From positions 1 to 64,000 of the forward strand of contig JBALWA010000008.1 in assembly GCA_036960305.1 (NCBI GenBank): DNA of 64,000 nt, in the 5' to 3' direction. The stretch's first letter is position 1. Every line of letters begins with the position of its first letter. The translations under genes were made by a program, and so were the position numbers. The DNA is from JBALVT01 sp036960305. GTDB lineage: Bacteria > Pseudomonadota > Gammaproteobacteria > Pseudomonadales > Halieaceae. The notes under the pieces were generated by a model, which was not told the DNA's origin, ran no database searches, and was given only the letters and a program-made list of their open reading frames with translations. Positions 50,831 to 60,368 of the stretch are shown one piece after another.

Positions 50831-53320
50831 CTAGGGTATACCATTAAGGGTGTACCATGCTTCATCGGCCCATAGCTTTTGTCCATCTTTGGATACCAGC
50901 CTCTGGTGAAGCCGCAGGTAAACCACGTAGCCCGGCTTCAAACCGGGTATGCGCGCCCGTATCCGACTGCGATCATCTGACAGCTCCAAGGCTGTCACAG
51001 GTAGTTCGGTGTAATCATACTTGGGGCCACCATATAGCTCGGTGGGATGGTAAAACCACTGCCGGGCGATAAGGTCACCAGGCTTCAAAGAGAGCGAGGC
51101 ATCCAGTGGTTCGGTCAGTGTCAGGCTAAAACCATACGACTGGGCATTGACCTGTAATATCTCAAATGCCGGTTTCCCGCTGTAGTGCAAGCGTTCCAGA
51201 CCATACCAAACTTTGCCTGCCTGCCCCCAATTGGGTGGATTACCAATTTCACCCAAATAGATATCACCGTCTGGGCCACGCACGAGACGGTTTACGCCAC
51301 TTTGTAGCCCGCCACTAAATTGAAATACCGCGCCTTGTAAGGCACCCGCTACCCGCTCCATGTAAACCCGCTTTATACCACCGTTATACACATCACCGTG
51401 AATCATCTGCCCGGCATAAGGGCCCTCGTTCAGTAACAGTGGCTGTGTCGGCGAGTTACCGATTTCATGCTGGGGCAACCAGACCACCGGCGGGGTTTCC
51501 ACCGCTGACATGACACCTTCATCTGGCACCGCTCTGGAGCCATAAAATTTTCCTGGTTGAATATGCACCAATTTACTCGCCGGCAACCAATCACCTTCAT
51601 TGTCGGTGACGAATATTTCCTCTTGTGGGCCCAGTGCTATGCCGTTGGGAGTACGAAAGCCGGATGCCGCCACCTCCACTGAGCCATCCTCCAGTGCTAT
51701 GCGCAACAGCTTGCCCTGGGTAGGCAATTGATCTGAACAACTGGCACCCCCGGGCATGACGCAGATAGACAGCAGCGCATAGAGCGCATCATCCCGGTGC
51801 ACCAGGCCAAAGGCGAAGGAGTGAAAATTGGAACTGCTGGGCCAGTCGTAACTATGAGCCCGATATTTATCGATGATACCGTCCCCATCAAGGTCAATCA
51901 GTTCCGTCACTTCCTGTTTTTGCAATACGAAAAGACGTTCGCCAACGACCTTCAAGCCCAGTGGTTCCTGCAAACCTTCAGCAATGCGCCGCACCCGTTG
52001 CACTCCCGCGGCCTCGGTATCGATTAGGAAGACCGCACCATCCATATCCCAACTGGCGACCAGTAACTTGCCACCGGCGGTAAAATCCATCCCCCCGACC
52101 TTGGGCTCAAAGCCTTCTGGCAGAAGATTGCTAATGGAAAAGGACGGGTGTACTTCCTCCAGTCGCGGGTTGATATCGTAATCTCGACTTGCCGCATAGG
52201 CCTGACCATTCGTATCGACGGGTATATTCTGCTCTACCTCGGTTTCGGTACGACTGAGAATATAGCTTACCGCTGCCACGGCATCATCCAGCGACAGTTC
52301 CGGGTGTGCCGGCATGGGTACCTGACCCCATTTATCTGCGCTGCCCCGCATAATGCTGCGCGCTAGAGATGCCAGTGTGGCATCCTGTATTTTTCCACGA
52401 AAGCGACCCGACACCCGGGACCAGGATGGTCCAACGACTTGCTGCTGGTCATTGTGACAGCCCAGGCAGTCGCTGTTTGCGATCACTGCCTTACCACGCT
52501 CCAACTGGCTGTCACTGGCACTGCCTTCGCGCTTATAGTCATCATTATGTATGGCAGTGGTCCCGCTTAACTCGACACGCACATCACCCTGCGCTTTTGT
52601 TAAGTTATTGTTACTGTCTCGAAACGAAGCGCTGAATGACGAGGTTTCACCGTGCCTGCGGAACTGGCGCAACAACCAGGTTTTCCCCTCCTCGTGTAGC
52701 AACTCAGGAGTTTCAGTAAGCTCCACACTGTACTCTGCGGTACTGACAACAAAGCGCAGCGCGGCGGTTTTTCGTCCACTACCATATTCATGCCCCAGGT
52801 AACGAACCGTGGCCGGCAATAGCACCTCTGAACCGGAAGCCTGCAAATACCACTGCGGCGCGGACGGGTAACGTACATACCAGGCCCCACCGGATATTGG
52901 TTGTGGGCCATGACGGTGATCATAAGCCGCCCCTTCCATTAACAGCTCACCCTGCAGCACCTGGTACAGCGAGGCAGATTCCGTCTCGTAAGATGCCCAT
53001 ACACCTGGCGCCAGGGCAAAGCTAAGCATTCGAGGCTTCTGGTCAAGGTTGCCACGTATTACCCAGGGAGTGTGTCCGCGGCCCTTTACGGGTTGGCGAT
53101 CATAGCTGGGATCGGTTTCCCATTCGGCGGTACCAAATAGTCCAGCGTGGATTTCAGCCACAACAGTAGCCGTGTCCTGTGTGCGAACATACTCTATTAG
53201 CGCCCATAGTTGCTTTTGGGTAATCAGTTCCTGTTGCCAGATATACAGGGATGCCAATAGGGCAAAAGACAAAAAGAGCCCGGGGATGTAGATAAATAGC
53301 ACGCGGATAAGTAACTTCAT
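50831..53320 (-). CDS. Membrane-anchored cytochrome c/beta-propeller (PQQ-sugar-dehydrogenase-like) protein
   Basis: This is an 829-residue exported protein. There is one N-terminal membrane anchor (about 5-27) and a beta-rich domain (~75-260; SLYQVLQGELLMEG, HGPQPISGG). A mono-heme cytochrome c follows, with C285-LG-C288-H289 and a Met ligand in GQVPMPAHPELS. From about 390 a soluble-glucose-dehydrogenase-like six-bladed propeller is recognisable (EPLGLKVVGERLFVLQKQE, then LIDLDGDGIIDKY). The order anchor, beta domain, cytochrome, propeller is seen in periplasmic dehydrogenases that pass electrons to the heme. No PQQ-ligand set can be proven. It starts just downstream of the SRPBCC gene (90 bp) on the same strand. 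Confidence 0.82.
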   Translation of the reverse strand: MKLLIRVLFIYIPGLFLSFALLASLYIWQQELITQKQLWALIEYVRTQDTATVVAEIHAGLFGTAEWETDPSYDRQPVKGRGHTPWVIRGNLDQKPRMLSFALAPGVWASYETESASLYQVLQGELLMEGAAYDHRHGPQPISGGAWYVRYPSAPQWYLQASGSEVLLPATVRYLGHEYGSGRKTAALRFVVSTAEYSVELTETPELLHEEGKTWLLRQFRRHGETSSFSASFRDSNNNLTKAQGDVRVELSGTTAIHNDDYKREGSASDSQLERGKAVIANSDCLGCHNDQQQVVGPSWSRVSGRFRGKIQDATLASLARSIMRGSADKWGQVPMPAHPELSLDDAVAAVSYILSRTETEVEQNIPVDTNGQAYAASRDYDINPRLEEVHPSFSISNLLPEGFEPKVGGMDFTAGGKLLVASWDMDGAVFLIDTEAAGVQRVRRIAEGLQEPLGLKVVGERLFVLQKQEVTELIDLDGDGIIDKYRAHSYDWPSSSNFHSFAFGLVHRDDALYALLSICVMPGGASCSDQLPTQGKLLRIALEDGSVEVAASGFRTPNGIALGPQEEIFVTDNEGDWLPASKLVHIQPGKFYGSRAVPDEGVMSAVETPPVVWLPQHEIGNSPTQPLLLNEGPYAGQMIHGDVYNGGIKRVYMERVAGALQGAVFQFSGGLQSGVNRLVRGPDGDIYLGEIGNPPNWGQAGKVWYGLERLHYSGKPAFEILQVNAQSYGFSLTLTEPLDASLSLKPGDLIARQWFYHPTELYGGPKYDYTELPVTALELSDDRSRIRARIPGLKPGYVVYLRLHQRLVSKDGQKLWADEAWYTLNGIP

Positions 53321-53409
53321 ATCAAGCTCTGAGTGGTTTCAAACTAATGAAGCTAGATCGCAGAATTTTGGTTTTAGTTGTTCATCGAGTAACTGATCAG
53401 CAGTGCCAT

Positions 53410-53895
53410 CTAGGTTCCACGCTGCTGAATCATGAATTTTTCGAAACTGACAATGGCATCATGGAACATTTTTTCAAACTTGGGTTTGGCTGCAAATTTC
53501 ACAACAGACAGTGGAAAACGGAGATCCATGCCAACAGCGTACGTGAAACGAGAACCTGTAGCTGTCTCTTCAATCGTGTAATTCTCCACCATGCGCTTGG
53601 CGAAGGGCAATGATGTTTCACTGACATAGAAAGCCATTTGATAAGGTTCTCGCCAAATCATAAAGTGCTCCTTGATAGTCATTGCACCTACCTTAACGTT
53701 ACGATCCGTCCCAGCACCGGGTTCACCGTCCCACACAGCCGACTTCATATCGGGAAACCAGCACAGCCAGGCATCTGTTTCGCGCAAGGCGGAAAAGACC
53801 GCTTCGGGTGGTGCCGTTAAATCTACTGTGTTTATAAACTGCAACGGGGCACGGTCAATATAATCGACATCGCCGACTTCACATTTGAATTTCAT
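53410..53895 (-). CDS. SRPBCC (START-like) family protein
   Basis: This is a 161-residue protein. A hydrophobic-cavity helix-grip fold is suggested by FINTVDLTAPPEAVFSALRE, WLCWFPDMKSAVWD, TMKEH-type strand sequence and a long C-terminal helix. Such proteins bind lipids or polyketide-like ligands, or act as cyclases and carriers. The start has AAGGAT upstream. It lies 46 bp after the VOC gene on the same strand and before the cytochrome c/propeller gene, so the three may be one transcript. Ligand unknown. Confidence 0.85.
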   Translation of the reverse strand: MKFKCEVGDVDYIDRAPLQFINTVDLTAPPEAVFSALRETDAWLCWFPDMKSAVWDGEPGAGTDRNVKVGAMTIKEHFMIWREPYQMAFYVSETSLPFAKRMVENYTIEETATGSRFTYAVGMDLRFPLSVVKFAAKPKFEKMFHDAIVSFEKFMIQQRGT

Positions 53896-53941
53896 TTTTA
53901 TCCTTCAGTAATAGAACGACAGAGAGTTTGAACACTGAAAA

Positions 53942-54916
53942 TTATGAAACAGCATCAAGCCATTGGCGCAAGGCGAAAACATTGCCGTCTACATCGTGGG
54001 CGTATACCTGCCAATAGTTATCCATTAGCACTGGCTCGCTAACAAACTCCACACCGAGCTCAATCATGCGAGCGTATTCGGATTCAATATCCCCGACCTC
54101 AATAGAATAGGAGTAACCGAAACCGGTCACCGCGCGTTTGCCCACATAGGCGAGGGTTTCCGGCGTGCGATACTGCCAGAGTTCCAGGGTCTTGCACGTT
54201 TTGTCCATTTTGAACCATGACGCCTTCAAGGACAGATTATCAAAATTGATTACGTCATTCATGCGCGCATGATTGGTATAGTCACCCTTACGATTGGGCG
54301 AAAATGCCAAGACCTTTTCATACCAATGGGTCAGCCGCTCAAGATCGTGGGTGACCAGAGCAACCTGGGTCATCCACATGCTGTGACCCTGGCTGATCCA
54401 GCGCCCCTTATCGGGTATAGAGGCCAGAGGTTCTGGGTCCAATTGCTCCAGCTCGAACATATTACCTTCGCCATCGTAGGCGTAGGCGTAAGTGACGCCA
54501 TAGCCACCCAGGTCCACCGGACCATCACCTCGGGACAGTATATCGGCACCGGCATCGCGAAATTTATCATAGCCTGAATTATTCGAGGCAGACTGAAAAC
54601 ACGTGTGGGTCATACCGGGCCCCTGCACAGGCATACGCTGAGTTTCACCGTTAGCATTGTGTTTGAACTCGATCAATTCAAACAACATGTTAGGCGCCTC
54701 GAGTATCGCGATCTCGTACTCGATACCAGCATGCCCAAACAAGGTGTCGGCTGCAGCGCTATTGCGGACAGTTTCACGCCGAATAAGCTTGAATCCGGTG
54801 ACACCCTGGTAGAAAGCCAGCGTGCGATTGAGATCTTTTACGGAGAGCCCGATGTGATTCACATCCATCAGGGTCGTCGGTGAATCAGTGATTAGCGCGT
54901 CAGGATTTACTTCCAC
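53942..54916 (-). CDS. VOC-family (glyoxalase/extradiol-dioxygenase-type) metalloenzyme
   Basis: This is a 324-residue protein of two VOC modules (about 15-160 and 178-320). In the first module H21, E83, H104 and E155 stand at the four positions that usually bind the metal, so an active site is plausible there. The second module starts WMTQVALVTHDLERLTHWYEK. I use the GTG at 54916, with AGGGGTGG just upstream; the ATG at 54868 would trim 16 residues without harming the fold. Isomerase, epimerase and dioxygenase activities occur in this superfamily, so the reaction cannot be named. It lies between the TonB receptor (43 bp) and SRPBCC genes. Confidence 0.85.
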   Translation of the reverse strand: MEVNPDALITDSPTTLMDVNHIGLSVKDLNRTLAFYQGVTGFKLIRRETVRNSAAADTLFGHAGIEYEIAILEAPNMLFELIEFKHNANGETQRMPVQGPGMTHTCFQSASNNSGYDKFRDAGADILSRGDGPVDLGGYGVTYAYAYDGEGNMFELEQLDPEPLASIPDKGRWISQGHSMWMTQVALVTHDLERLTHWYEKVLAFSPNRKGDYTNHARMNDVINFDNLSLKASWFKMDKTCKTLELWQYRTPETLAYVGKRAVTGFGYSYSIEVGDIESEYARMIELGVEFVSEPVLMDNYWQVYAHDVDGNVFALRQWLDAVS

Positions 54917-54959
54917 GGTCCACCCCTATTGTGCGTAAACATAACTGTTATGTTCCCAC

Positions 54960-57242
54960 TCAGAAGCCCAGTCGTACCCGCAACCCGGCGTAACGCTGAG
55001 CCCCACGCGGGAGCTGGTGCAACAGTGTCTTGACATCATCGTAGATCGGGGACACATCGGCGATCCCAGCCGCATATTCTTCATCGAACAGGTTGTTAGC
55101 GAAGAGCGTAACAGTATAGCGGTTATTCGCACGTTCAGTGATACCGAGGGAAAGGTTACCCACGCCATAACTGTCGTGTACGGTAGCCGGGTTATTTGAC
55201 AAAGAGAAGTTCAGCTCGTCCTGCCAAGTGTAACTGCCTGTGATAAAGCCATCAAAAGGAAGCGAAGGCAAGGGCAGGTCATACTGGGCACCAAGAGCGA
55301 ACTTGAAGTCGGGGGAGTTGTTGAGGTCCTCGCCGGATAGATCCTGTACGCGAGTACCGGGTATGAGTTCCACGCAACCCTGGTCTTCGGTCTGGCCGGG
55401 ATAGCAATTGGCTCCCTGGTAATCCTCGATGGTGGCGTCGACCCACGCGGCACTAAGAGTGAGGGTGAGATTTTCTCCAAGCAGTGCTACCGCATCGACC
55501 TCTAGGCCCTGGGTATTTAACTTACCCACATTGGTGAGGGTCGACCGCAATTCACCGTTTGTGAACTCAGTTCTCTGCCCCTGATAGTCGTCATAGTCGG
55601 TATAGAAAGCGGTGGCATTTAGTTGCAAACGCCGATCGAATAGCATCGTCTTTGCACCTATTTCCCAGGACACGGAAGTTTCAGGGTCTATTGGATCGCT
55701 AGCCTGGTCCTGATTTTCACCCCCTACATTGTAGGCCCCCCCTTTGTATCCCGTGGTGACACTGGCATACAGCATGCTGCCCTCGTCCAGGAAGTGCTGC
55801 AATGAGAGCTTGCCCAGCACCACGTCATCACTGTTACTGTCTGAGTAATCAGAAGCTTCAGCAAGGTTAAAGTAATCGACGGAAATTTTCTCGTCGTTGT
55901 AGCGGCCACCTAAGGTCAGGTGAGTATTTTCGGTCATACGCCAGGTGAGCTGTCCGAAAGCGGCTATGGTTTCGGTACCCGTACTGGCATTCCAGACGGA
56001 ATAGGCGAGAGGGGAGGTCCGCTCGGAGTCTTTGTCGGTTTCTGCGTCGGCGTAATACAGCCCCACCAGGTATTCCCAGTCGCCATCGGATGGCGAGAGC
56101 AAACGCAGCTCCTGGGAGACCAAATCTGTCTCCATCTGGCTGTAGTTAACGATGCCGCCGCTCGGCAAAGGGCCAAATATGAGATCCACAAGTGCGTTGC
56201 TGGAAAAGTCATAACCAGACCAGTCAAAATCTTCTGCGAAATCGTACGAATAATCATTGACGGCGGTGATTGAAGTGAGCGTATGACCGCCCAGCTGCCA
56301 GTCTGCCTGCAGGCTAAAGCCCTTGTCCTTCGTTTCCGCGTCGGGCGGATTGTCGACCTCGGGGTCGCGGTTGGACTCAGAGGGATTGGTTAAAGGATTC
56401 ATCAATTCAAAGGGGATGAACCCCGCAAAACTAGCACCGGGGTCTACGCTGCGAAACGTCGGAGCACAGCAATCGTCTTCGTCCTTGGTGGAAAAGGCGA
56501 TCAGGCTGATATCCAGGTCATCGGTAGGCGCCCAGTCCAGGCGGCCGCGAAATCCTTTCCCTTCCCTGCCGTTAATGTCTTCATTGTCGAAGTGCAGGTT
56601 TTCTGCGTAGCCGGCATAGTCGGTGTAGAAACCGGTAAGCCGGTAGCCCAGTGTGTCCCCCAGAGGGCCTGAGAGCGAGCCTTTGAATCTGGTCTCATCA
56701 TCATCGGTATAACTGGCTTCCACAAAGCCCTCTGTGATATCGCTACTTTTTTTGGTCACCACGTTAATCAAGCCGGCTGAGGCATTTTTGCCAAACAATG
56801 TCGATTGTGGGCCTCGCAGTACTTCGACTCTCTCAACGTCCACCAGGTTGGTGAATGCCTGCGCAGCCTGAACCTGGGATACATTATCAATAACCACCGC
56901 AACGCTGGGTTCCACAGAAATACTCCAGACGGCGGTACCGATGCCACGAATGCGAAAGGTGGAGGTCTGTTTGTCGCCACCTTCGTTATAGGTCAGCGAG
57001 GCAGAAGCGCGGGTAAGGTCTGAAATGTCCTGGATTCCCATGATTTCCAGGTCCTTGGCGCTTATCGCCGTCACTGCTACCGGAATATCCTGAAGACTTT
57101 CAGTCCGCTTCTGGGCTGTGACCAGTATTTCCTCGAGTTGCCGTTCCTGAGCCACGGCAGGGGTTTGCAGCGATAGGCTCGCCAGAATGCCTGCATATAT
57201 GGAATTGCGTTTCATTAGTGAACGCTGTGAGTTGCGCTTCAT
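54960..57242 (-). CDS. TonB-dependent outer-membrane receptor
   Basis: This is a 760-residue receptor. The start at 57242 has AGGGGGA 6 bp upstream; an in-frame ATG nine codons later begins the same MKRNS sequence again, a small duplication. The signal peptide ends near residue 32, and the TonB box LEEILVTAQKR follows (37-47). The plug contains VEVLRGPQSTLFGKNASAGL, and the barrel ends in AGLRVRLGF. It leads a minus-strand series (receptor, VOC, SRPBCC, cytochrome c/propeller) and is divergent from a TetR gene across two inverted repeats, so it is probably inducible. The ligand is unknown. Confidence 0.94.
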   Translation of the reverse strand: MKRNSQRSLMKRNSIYAGILASLSLQTPAVAQERQLEEILVTAQKRTESLQDIPVAVTAISAKDLEIMGIQDISDLTRASASLTYNEGGDKQTSTFRIRGIGTAVWSISVEPSVAVVIDNVSQVQAAQAFTNLVDVERVEVLRGPQSTLFGKNASAGLINVVTKKSSDITEGFVEASYTDDDETRFKGSLSGPLGDTLGYRLTGFYTDYAGYAENLHFDNEDINGREGKGFRGRLDWAPTDDLDISLIAFSTKDEDDCCAPTFRSVDPGASFAGFIPFELMNPLTNPSESNRDPEVDNPPDAETKDKGFSLQADWQLGGHTLTSITAVNDYSYDFAEDFDWSGYDFSSNALVDLIFGPLPSGGIVNYSQMETDLVSQELRLLSPSDGDWEYLVGLYYADAETDKDSERTSPLAYSVWNASTGTETIAAFGQLTWRMTENTHLTLGGRYNDEKISVDYFNLAEASDYSDSNSDDVVLGKLSLQHFLDEGSMLYASVTTGYKGGAYNVGGENQDQASDPIDPETSVSWEIGAKTMLFDRRLQLNATAFYTDYDDYQGQRTEFTNGELRSTLTNVGKLNTQGLEVDAVALLGENLTLTLSAAWVDATIEDYQGANCYPGQTEDQGCVELIPGTRVQDLSGEDLNNSPDFKFALGAQYDLPLPSLPFDGFITGSYTWQDELNFSLSNNPATVHDSYGVGNLSLGITERANNRYTVTLFANNLFDEEYAAGIADVSPIYDDVKTLLHQLPRGAQRYAGLRVRLGF

Positions 57243-57320
57243 AGATTCCCCCTGGAACAGACCAATATTCTTATCGCCACAGCATCATTTTGAGTTTTAG
57301 TGCTTATAAACGAGCGGTGC

Positions 57321-57339
57321 AGTGTTAGCCTCAAACACT
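57321..57339. promoter_or_regulatory. Inverted repeat 1 between TonB receptor and tetR
   Basis: AGTGTT and AACACT form 6-bp arms separated by 7 bases, total 19 bp, a common size for TetR operators. It is 80 bp from both divergent starts or slightly less on the receptor side. Confidence 0.4.
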
Positions 57340-57342
57340 ACC

Positions 57343-57368
57343 TCTTATTGACTAGCCTTGCAATAAGA
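57343..57368. promoter_or_regulatory. Inverted repeat 2 between TonB receptor and tetR
   Basis: TCTTATTG and CAATAAGA are perfect 8-bp arms with a 10-base centre, total 26 bp. It lies 50 bp before the TetR start. Position and length suit an operator bound by the adjacent TetR protein; two repeats together could repress both directions. Confidence 0.5.
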
Positions 57369-57418
57369 AATAGCGCCTGTTATCGTTTATCAATAGACAC
57401 TGATTATTTGCTTGTTTT

Positions 57419-58048
57419 ATGCCACAGCCAAAGAAGACCAGAACCCGGCTTGATCCGGAAACAAGAAAAAGTATGATCCTGGATCATGCCGCAAAGTTTA
57501 TCGCGGCAGAAGGCGTTTCTGCCTTGACGATGGAGCGCCTGGGACAAGAAGCGGGCATAAGCAAGTCTCTGGTATATGCCTATTATCCCAGCATGACTGA
57601 CTTGCTCCAGACTCTGCTAAAGCGTGAATACGCGCTTTTGAGAAAACAGCAGACAATCGCCGCCGATAGTGCAGTAACGTTTGAACAACTTGTTCGGCGT
57701 GTCACCCGGAGTTATCTTGCCTATATTGAAGACCGTGGTCTATTACTTGAAAGGTTGATGGCTGAACCCAGTGTCGCAACCGTTGGAGACCCCACCAAAT
57801 TTCACCGTTCAACGGCAGTCAATCATATAGCTAAAATTGTTACTGATACTTTTGATATCGATATTGACGTTGCCATTCCGGTAGTTGATATTTCATTCGG
57901 GATGCCCGCGGCCGCTGGGAACTACCTAATCCATAACCAAGCCGATCGCCAAACCATCGAGGACATTACCGTCGCTATGATTGTTGGCAGCATAGAAGCG
58001 ATCAGGCAAAAATATGATTCCTCATTAAAACCCCTGGTGAGACGTTAG
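57419..58048 (+). CDS. TetR/AcrR-family transcriptional regulator
   Basis: This is a 209-residue regulator. The helix-turn-helix reads VSALTMERLGQEAGISKSLV followed by YAYYPSMTDLLQTLL at about residues 33-67. A helical ligand domain follows. There is no ribosome-binding site before the ATG, so expression may be low or leaderless. It is divergent from the TonB receptor and 18 bp before the GPH-type carrier. It probably senses the substrate taken up by those proteins or a metabolite of it. Confidence 0.92.
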   Translation: MPQPKKTRTRLDPETRKSMILDHAAKFIAAEGVSALTMERLGQEAGISKSLVYAYYPSMTDLLQTLLKREYALLRKQQTIAADSAVTFEQLVRRVTRSYLAYIEDRGLLLERLMAEPSVATVGDPTKFHRSTAVNHIAKIVTDTFDIDIDVAIPVVDISFGMPAAAGNYLIHNQADRQTIEDITVAMIVGSIEAIRQKYDSSLKPLVRR

Positions 58049-58066
58049 TCGAAAAAGGGAACTTAT

Positions 58067-59557
58067 ATGTCAGCCCAAGCTGATACAGGAAGTAGGCATA
58101 TCAGTGCCTATACTGGTCGAGTACCACAATCCATAAAACTGACTTATGCAGTAGGCACTGCTGCAGAAGCTATCATTGGCGTTGCTTTTAACTTCTTCAA
58201 TTTTTTCTTCTATACCAATATTCTGGGTGTTTCCGGCACCATGGTCGGACTGGCGATTGCTATTGCACTGGTTTTTGATGCCGTGTCGGATCCATTAGTA
58301 GGCGCTATCTCTGATCGCTGGCGATCCAAGTGGGGAAGGCGACATCCCTTTATGTTTGCGGCGCCTGTTCCTGTAATGATTTGCCTGTTTTTAATCTATT
58401 CGCCACCTGAAAGTCTGGAAAGTTTTGGGCTGTTTTTATGGCTAACGATACTCTCCGTCATTATGCGAACCAGCATCACCCTATTTAATGTGCCTCACCT
58501 TGCACTCGGCGCCGAACTGTCCGCCGACTTTACAGAGCGCTCGCGAGTGATGAGCGTCACTGCTTTGTTCGGAGCCGTCGGCGCGTTTGGATTTGCCTAT
58601 ATTGCCTATACCTACTTTTTTGTTTCCTCCCCGGAATATTCCAATGGCATGCTGGATCCTTCAGCCTATGTTTCGCTAGCGATATTCGCAGCATCAACGG
58701 GTGGTTTGATGATGCTGCTATCGACGGTTTGTACCATGCACCTTATCCCCAGACTACCCGTCGTCCCTCTCGACCTGCCTCGATTTACATTCCTGGAGTT
58801 TTATCGGGATTGTGGATCAGCCTTAAAAAACCGTAACTTCCGGGTATTGCTTATAGGGATTCTCCTGCTCACTGCAACAACAGGCACAAGAGAAACTATC
58901 GAATTACATGTCAATAGCTATTTTTGGGAGTTGCAGCCAGATCAAATCCGCTATTTTGCTTTGGCCGGCTTTATTGGGCCCATTATAGGGTACCTAATAA
59001 CCGCAAGACTGCATGACAGATTTGAAAAGAAGCCCGTTATCATTGTTTCATTTATTGGTATTTTAATCACCGCTGCTGATGCCACAAGCCTGCGTATTCT
59101 CGGCTTCTTTCCAGAGAACCATTCTGATTATTTGCTGCCTTTACTGATGACAAATTTTATATTGCAGATAACTTTCATCGTAATATGGACCATCAGTGTC
59201 ATGTCGGCACTAGCCGACGTAGCCGATGAACAAGAGTTGGCGAGCAATCGCCGCCAGGAGGGCATACTTTTTGCCGCTCGTTCATTTTTTAAAAAGGCAT
59301 CTACAGGTTTCGGGCACTTGTTGGGAGGTATAGCAATTGACTGGATCAAATTTCCTGTGAGCGCAGAACCCGGAACGGTCGATGCTGACATGCTTGTCAA
59401 ACTGGGACTTCTGGATGGCCCAATTGCCGTTATTCCAGGCATCATCGCCATCTTCTTCTTTATGCAATACAGTTTGAGCCGCAAAAGACACGGCGAAATC
59501 CATGCTGAACTCAATGAACGACATGCGGCCGGTGACTCAGGGCGATCCCCCGACTAA
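58067..59557 (+). CDS. GPH-type MFS transporter (glycoside-pentoside-hexuronide/cation symporter family)
   Basis: This is a 496-residue carrier with 12 membrane helices. The GPH signature is D71-AVSDPLVGAISDRWRSKWG then RRHPFMF, between helices 2 and 3. ADVADEQELASNRRQEGILFA, around residue 385, is a second family block (cytoplasmic loop before the last helices). Members import sugars, glycosides or other small molecules with Na+ or H+; many marine homologues have non-sugar substrates. The start has AGGGAA upstream, and it follows tetR by 18 bp, so it is co-transcribed. The end converges with the SDR gene, 11 bp apart. Confidence 0.92.
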   Translation: MSAQADTGSRHISAYTGRVPQSIKLTYAVGTAAEAIIGVAFNFFNFFFYTNILGVSGTMVGLAIAIALVFDAVSDPLVGAISDRWRSKWGRRHPFMFAAPVPVMICLFLIYSPPESLESFGLFLWLTILSVIMRTSITLFNVPHLALGAELSADFTERSRVMSVTALFGAVGAFGFAYIAYTYFFVSSPEYSNGMLDPSAYVSLAIFAASTGGLMMLLSTVCTMHLIPRLPVVPLDLPRFTFLEFYRDCGSALKNRNFRVLLIGILLLTATTGTRETIELHVNSYFWELQPDQIRYFALAGFIGPIIGYLITARLHDRFEKKPVIIVSFIGILITAADATSLRILGFFPENHSDYLLPLLMTNFILQITFIVIWTISVMSALADVADEQELASNRRQEGILFAARSFFKKASTGFGHLLGGIAIDWIKFPVSAEPGTVDADMLVKLGLLDGPIAVIPGIIAIFFFMQYSLSRKRHGEIHAELNERHAAGDSGRSPD

Positions 59558-59568
59558 CGCTTAGCATC

Positions 59569-60351
59569 TCAACTCACCAGGGTGCTACCGCCATCAACCG
59601 GAATAATCTGGCCGGTAATAAAGGCACCCGCTTGACTAGCCAGCATAATGGCCACCCCTGCAATATCCGTTTCACCGCCCCAACGATGCAATGGAATGAC
59701 CGCGCATTCTGCCTCATAAGCCGCCTGGTCGTGGCTGACATACTCAGTCATCTTGGAAAAGAAGCGTCCAGGGGCGATGGCATTGACTCGTATATTATCG
59801 TCCGCCAAATCCTTGGCCAGATTACGGGTTAGTTGGTGAACCGCCGCCTTGCTAGGACCGTAACTGTAGGCCATTAAACTATCCCCGACGATACCGGCCA
59901 CAGAGCCAATGTTAATGACACTCGCCGTGTTGCCAGCAGTACCCGCATTTTTAAGCAGCGGCAGGAGCGCCTGGGTCAAAAAGAAAGGGCTTTTGACATT
60001 GAGATCCATGACCCTATCCCAGCCTTTTTCAGGAAATTCACCCAATACCGCCCCCCAGCTGGACCCGGCATTGTTGACCAAAACATCAACTCGGCTCTCC
60101 TTTTCTGACAAGGTCTCAACGAGTTTTTGAATCTCCTCGAGGGAGCTAATATCACCCGACAAGGCAATACATTCTCCGTATTTTGATAGCTCCTCAGCGG
60201 TTGCCAGACAGGCTTCGGTTTTACGCGCGGTAATATAGACACGTTTGGCACCGGCTTCCAGGAAGCCCCTGGCCATGAAAGAACCAAGACCTCGAGATCC
60301 GCCAGTAACAACACAAACCTTGTCTTTCATAGAAAAAAGGGTTTCTAGCAT
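59569..60351 (-). CDS. SDR-family NAD(P)-dependent oxidoreductase
   Basis: This is a 260-residue classical SDR: TGGSRGLG (16-23), NNAG (93-96), Ser150 and Y164-x3-K168, with a typical C-terminal I-P-V-D-G-G segment. It resembles rhamnolipid-type/3-oxoacyl-reductase-like SDRs (ITARKTEACLATAEELSKYG). It lies 17 bp after the class III aminotransferase on the same strand, so the two are co-transcribed. A natural pairing is oxidation of an alcohol to a carbonyl that the aminotransferase then aminates, or the reverse; that is inference. Confidence 0.92.
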   Translation of the reverse strand: MLETLFSMKDKVCVVTGGSRGLGSFMARGFLEAGAKRVYITARKTEACLATAEELSKYGECIALSGDISSLEEIQKLVETLSEKESRVDVLVNNAGSSWGAVLGEFPEKGWDRVMDLNVKSPFFLTQALLPLLKNAGTAGNTASVINIGSVAGIVGDSLMAYSYGPSKAAVHQLTRNLAKDLADDNIRVNAIAPGRFFSKMTEYVSHDQAAYEAECAVIPLHRWGGETDIAGVAIMLASQAGAFITGQIIPVDGGSTLVS

Positions 60352-60368
60352 ATTGGGTATCCTTTGAG

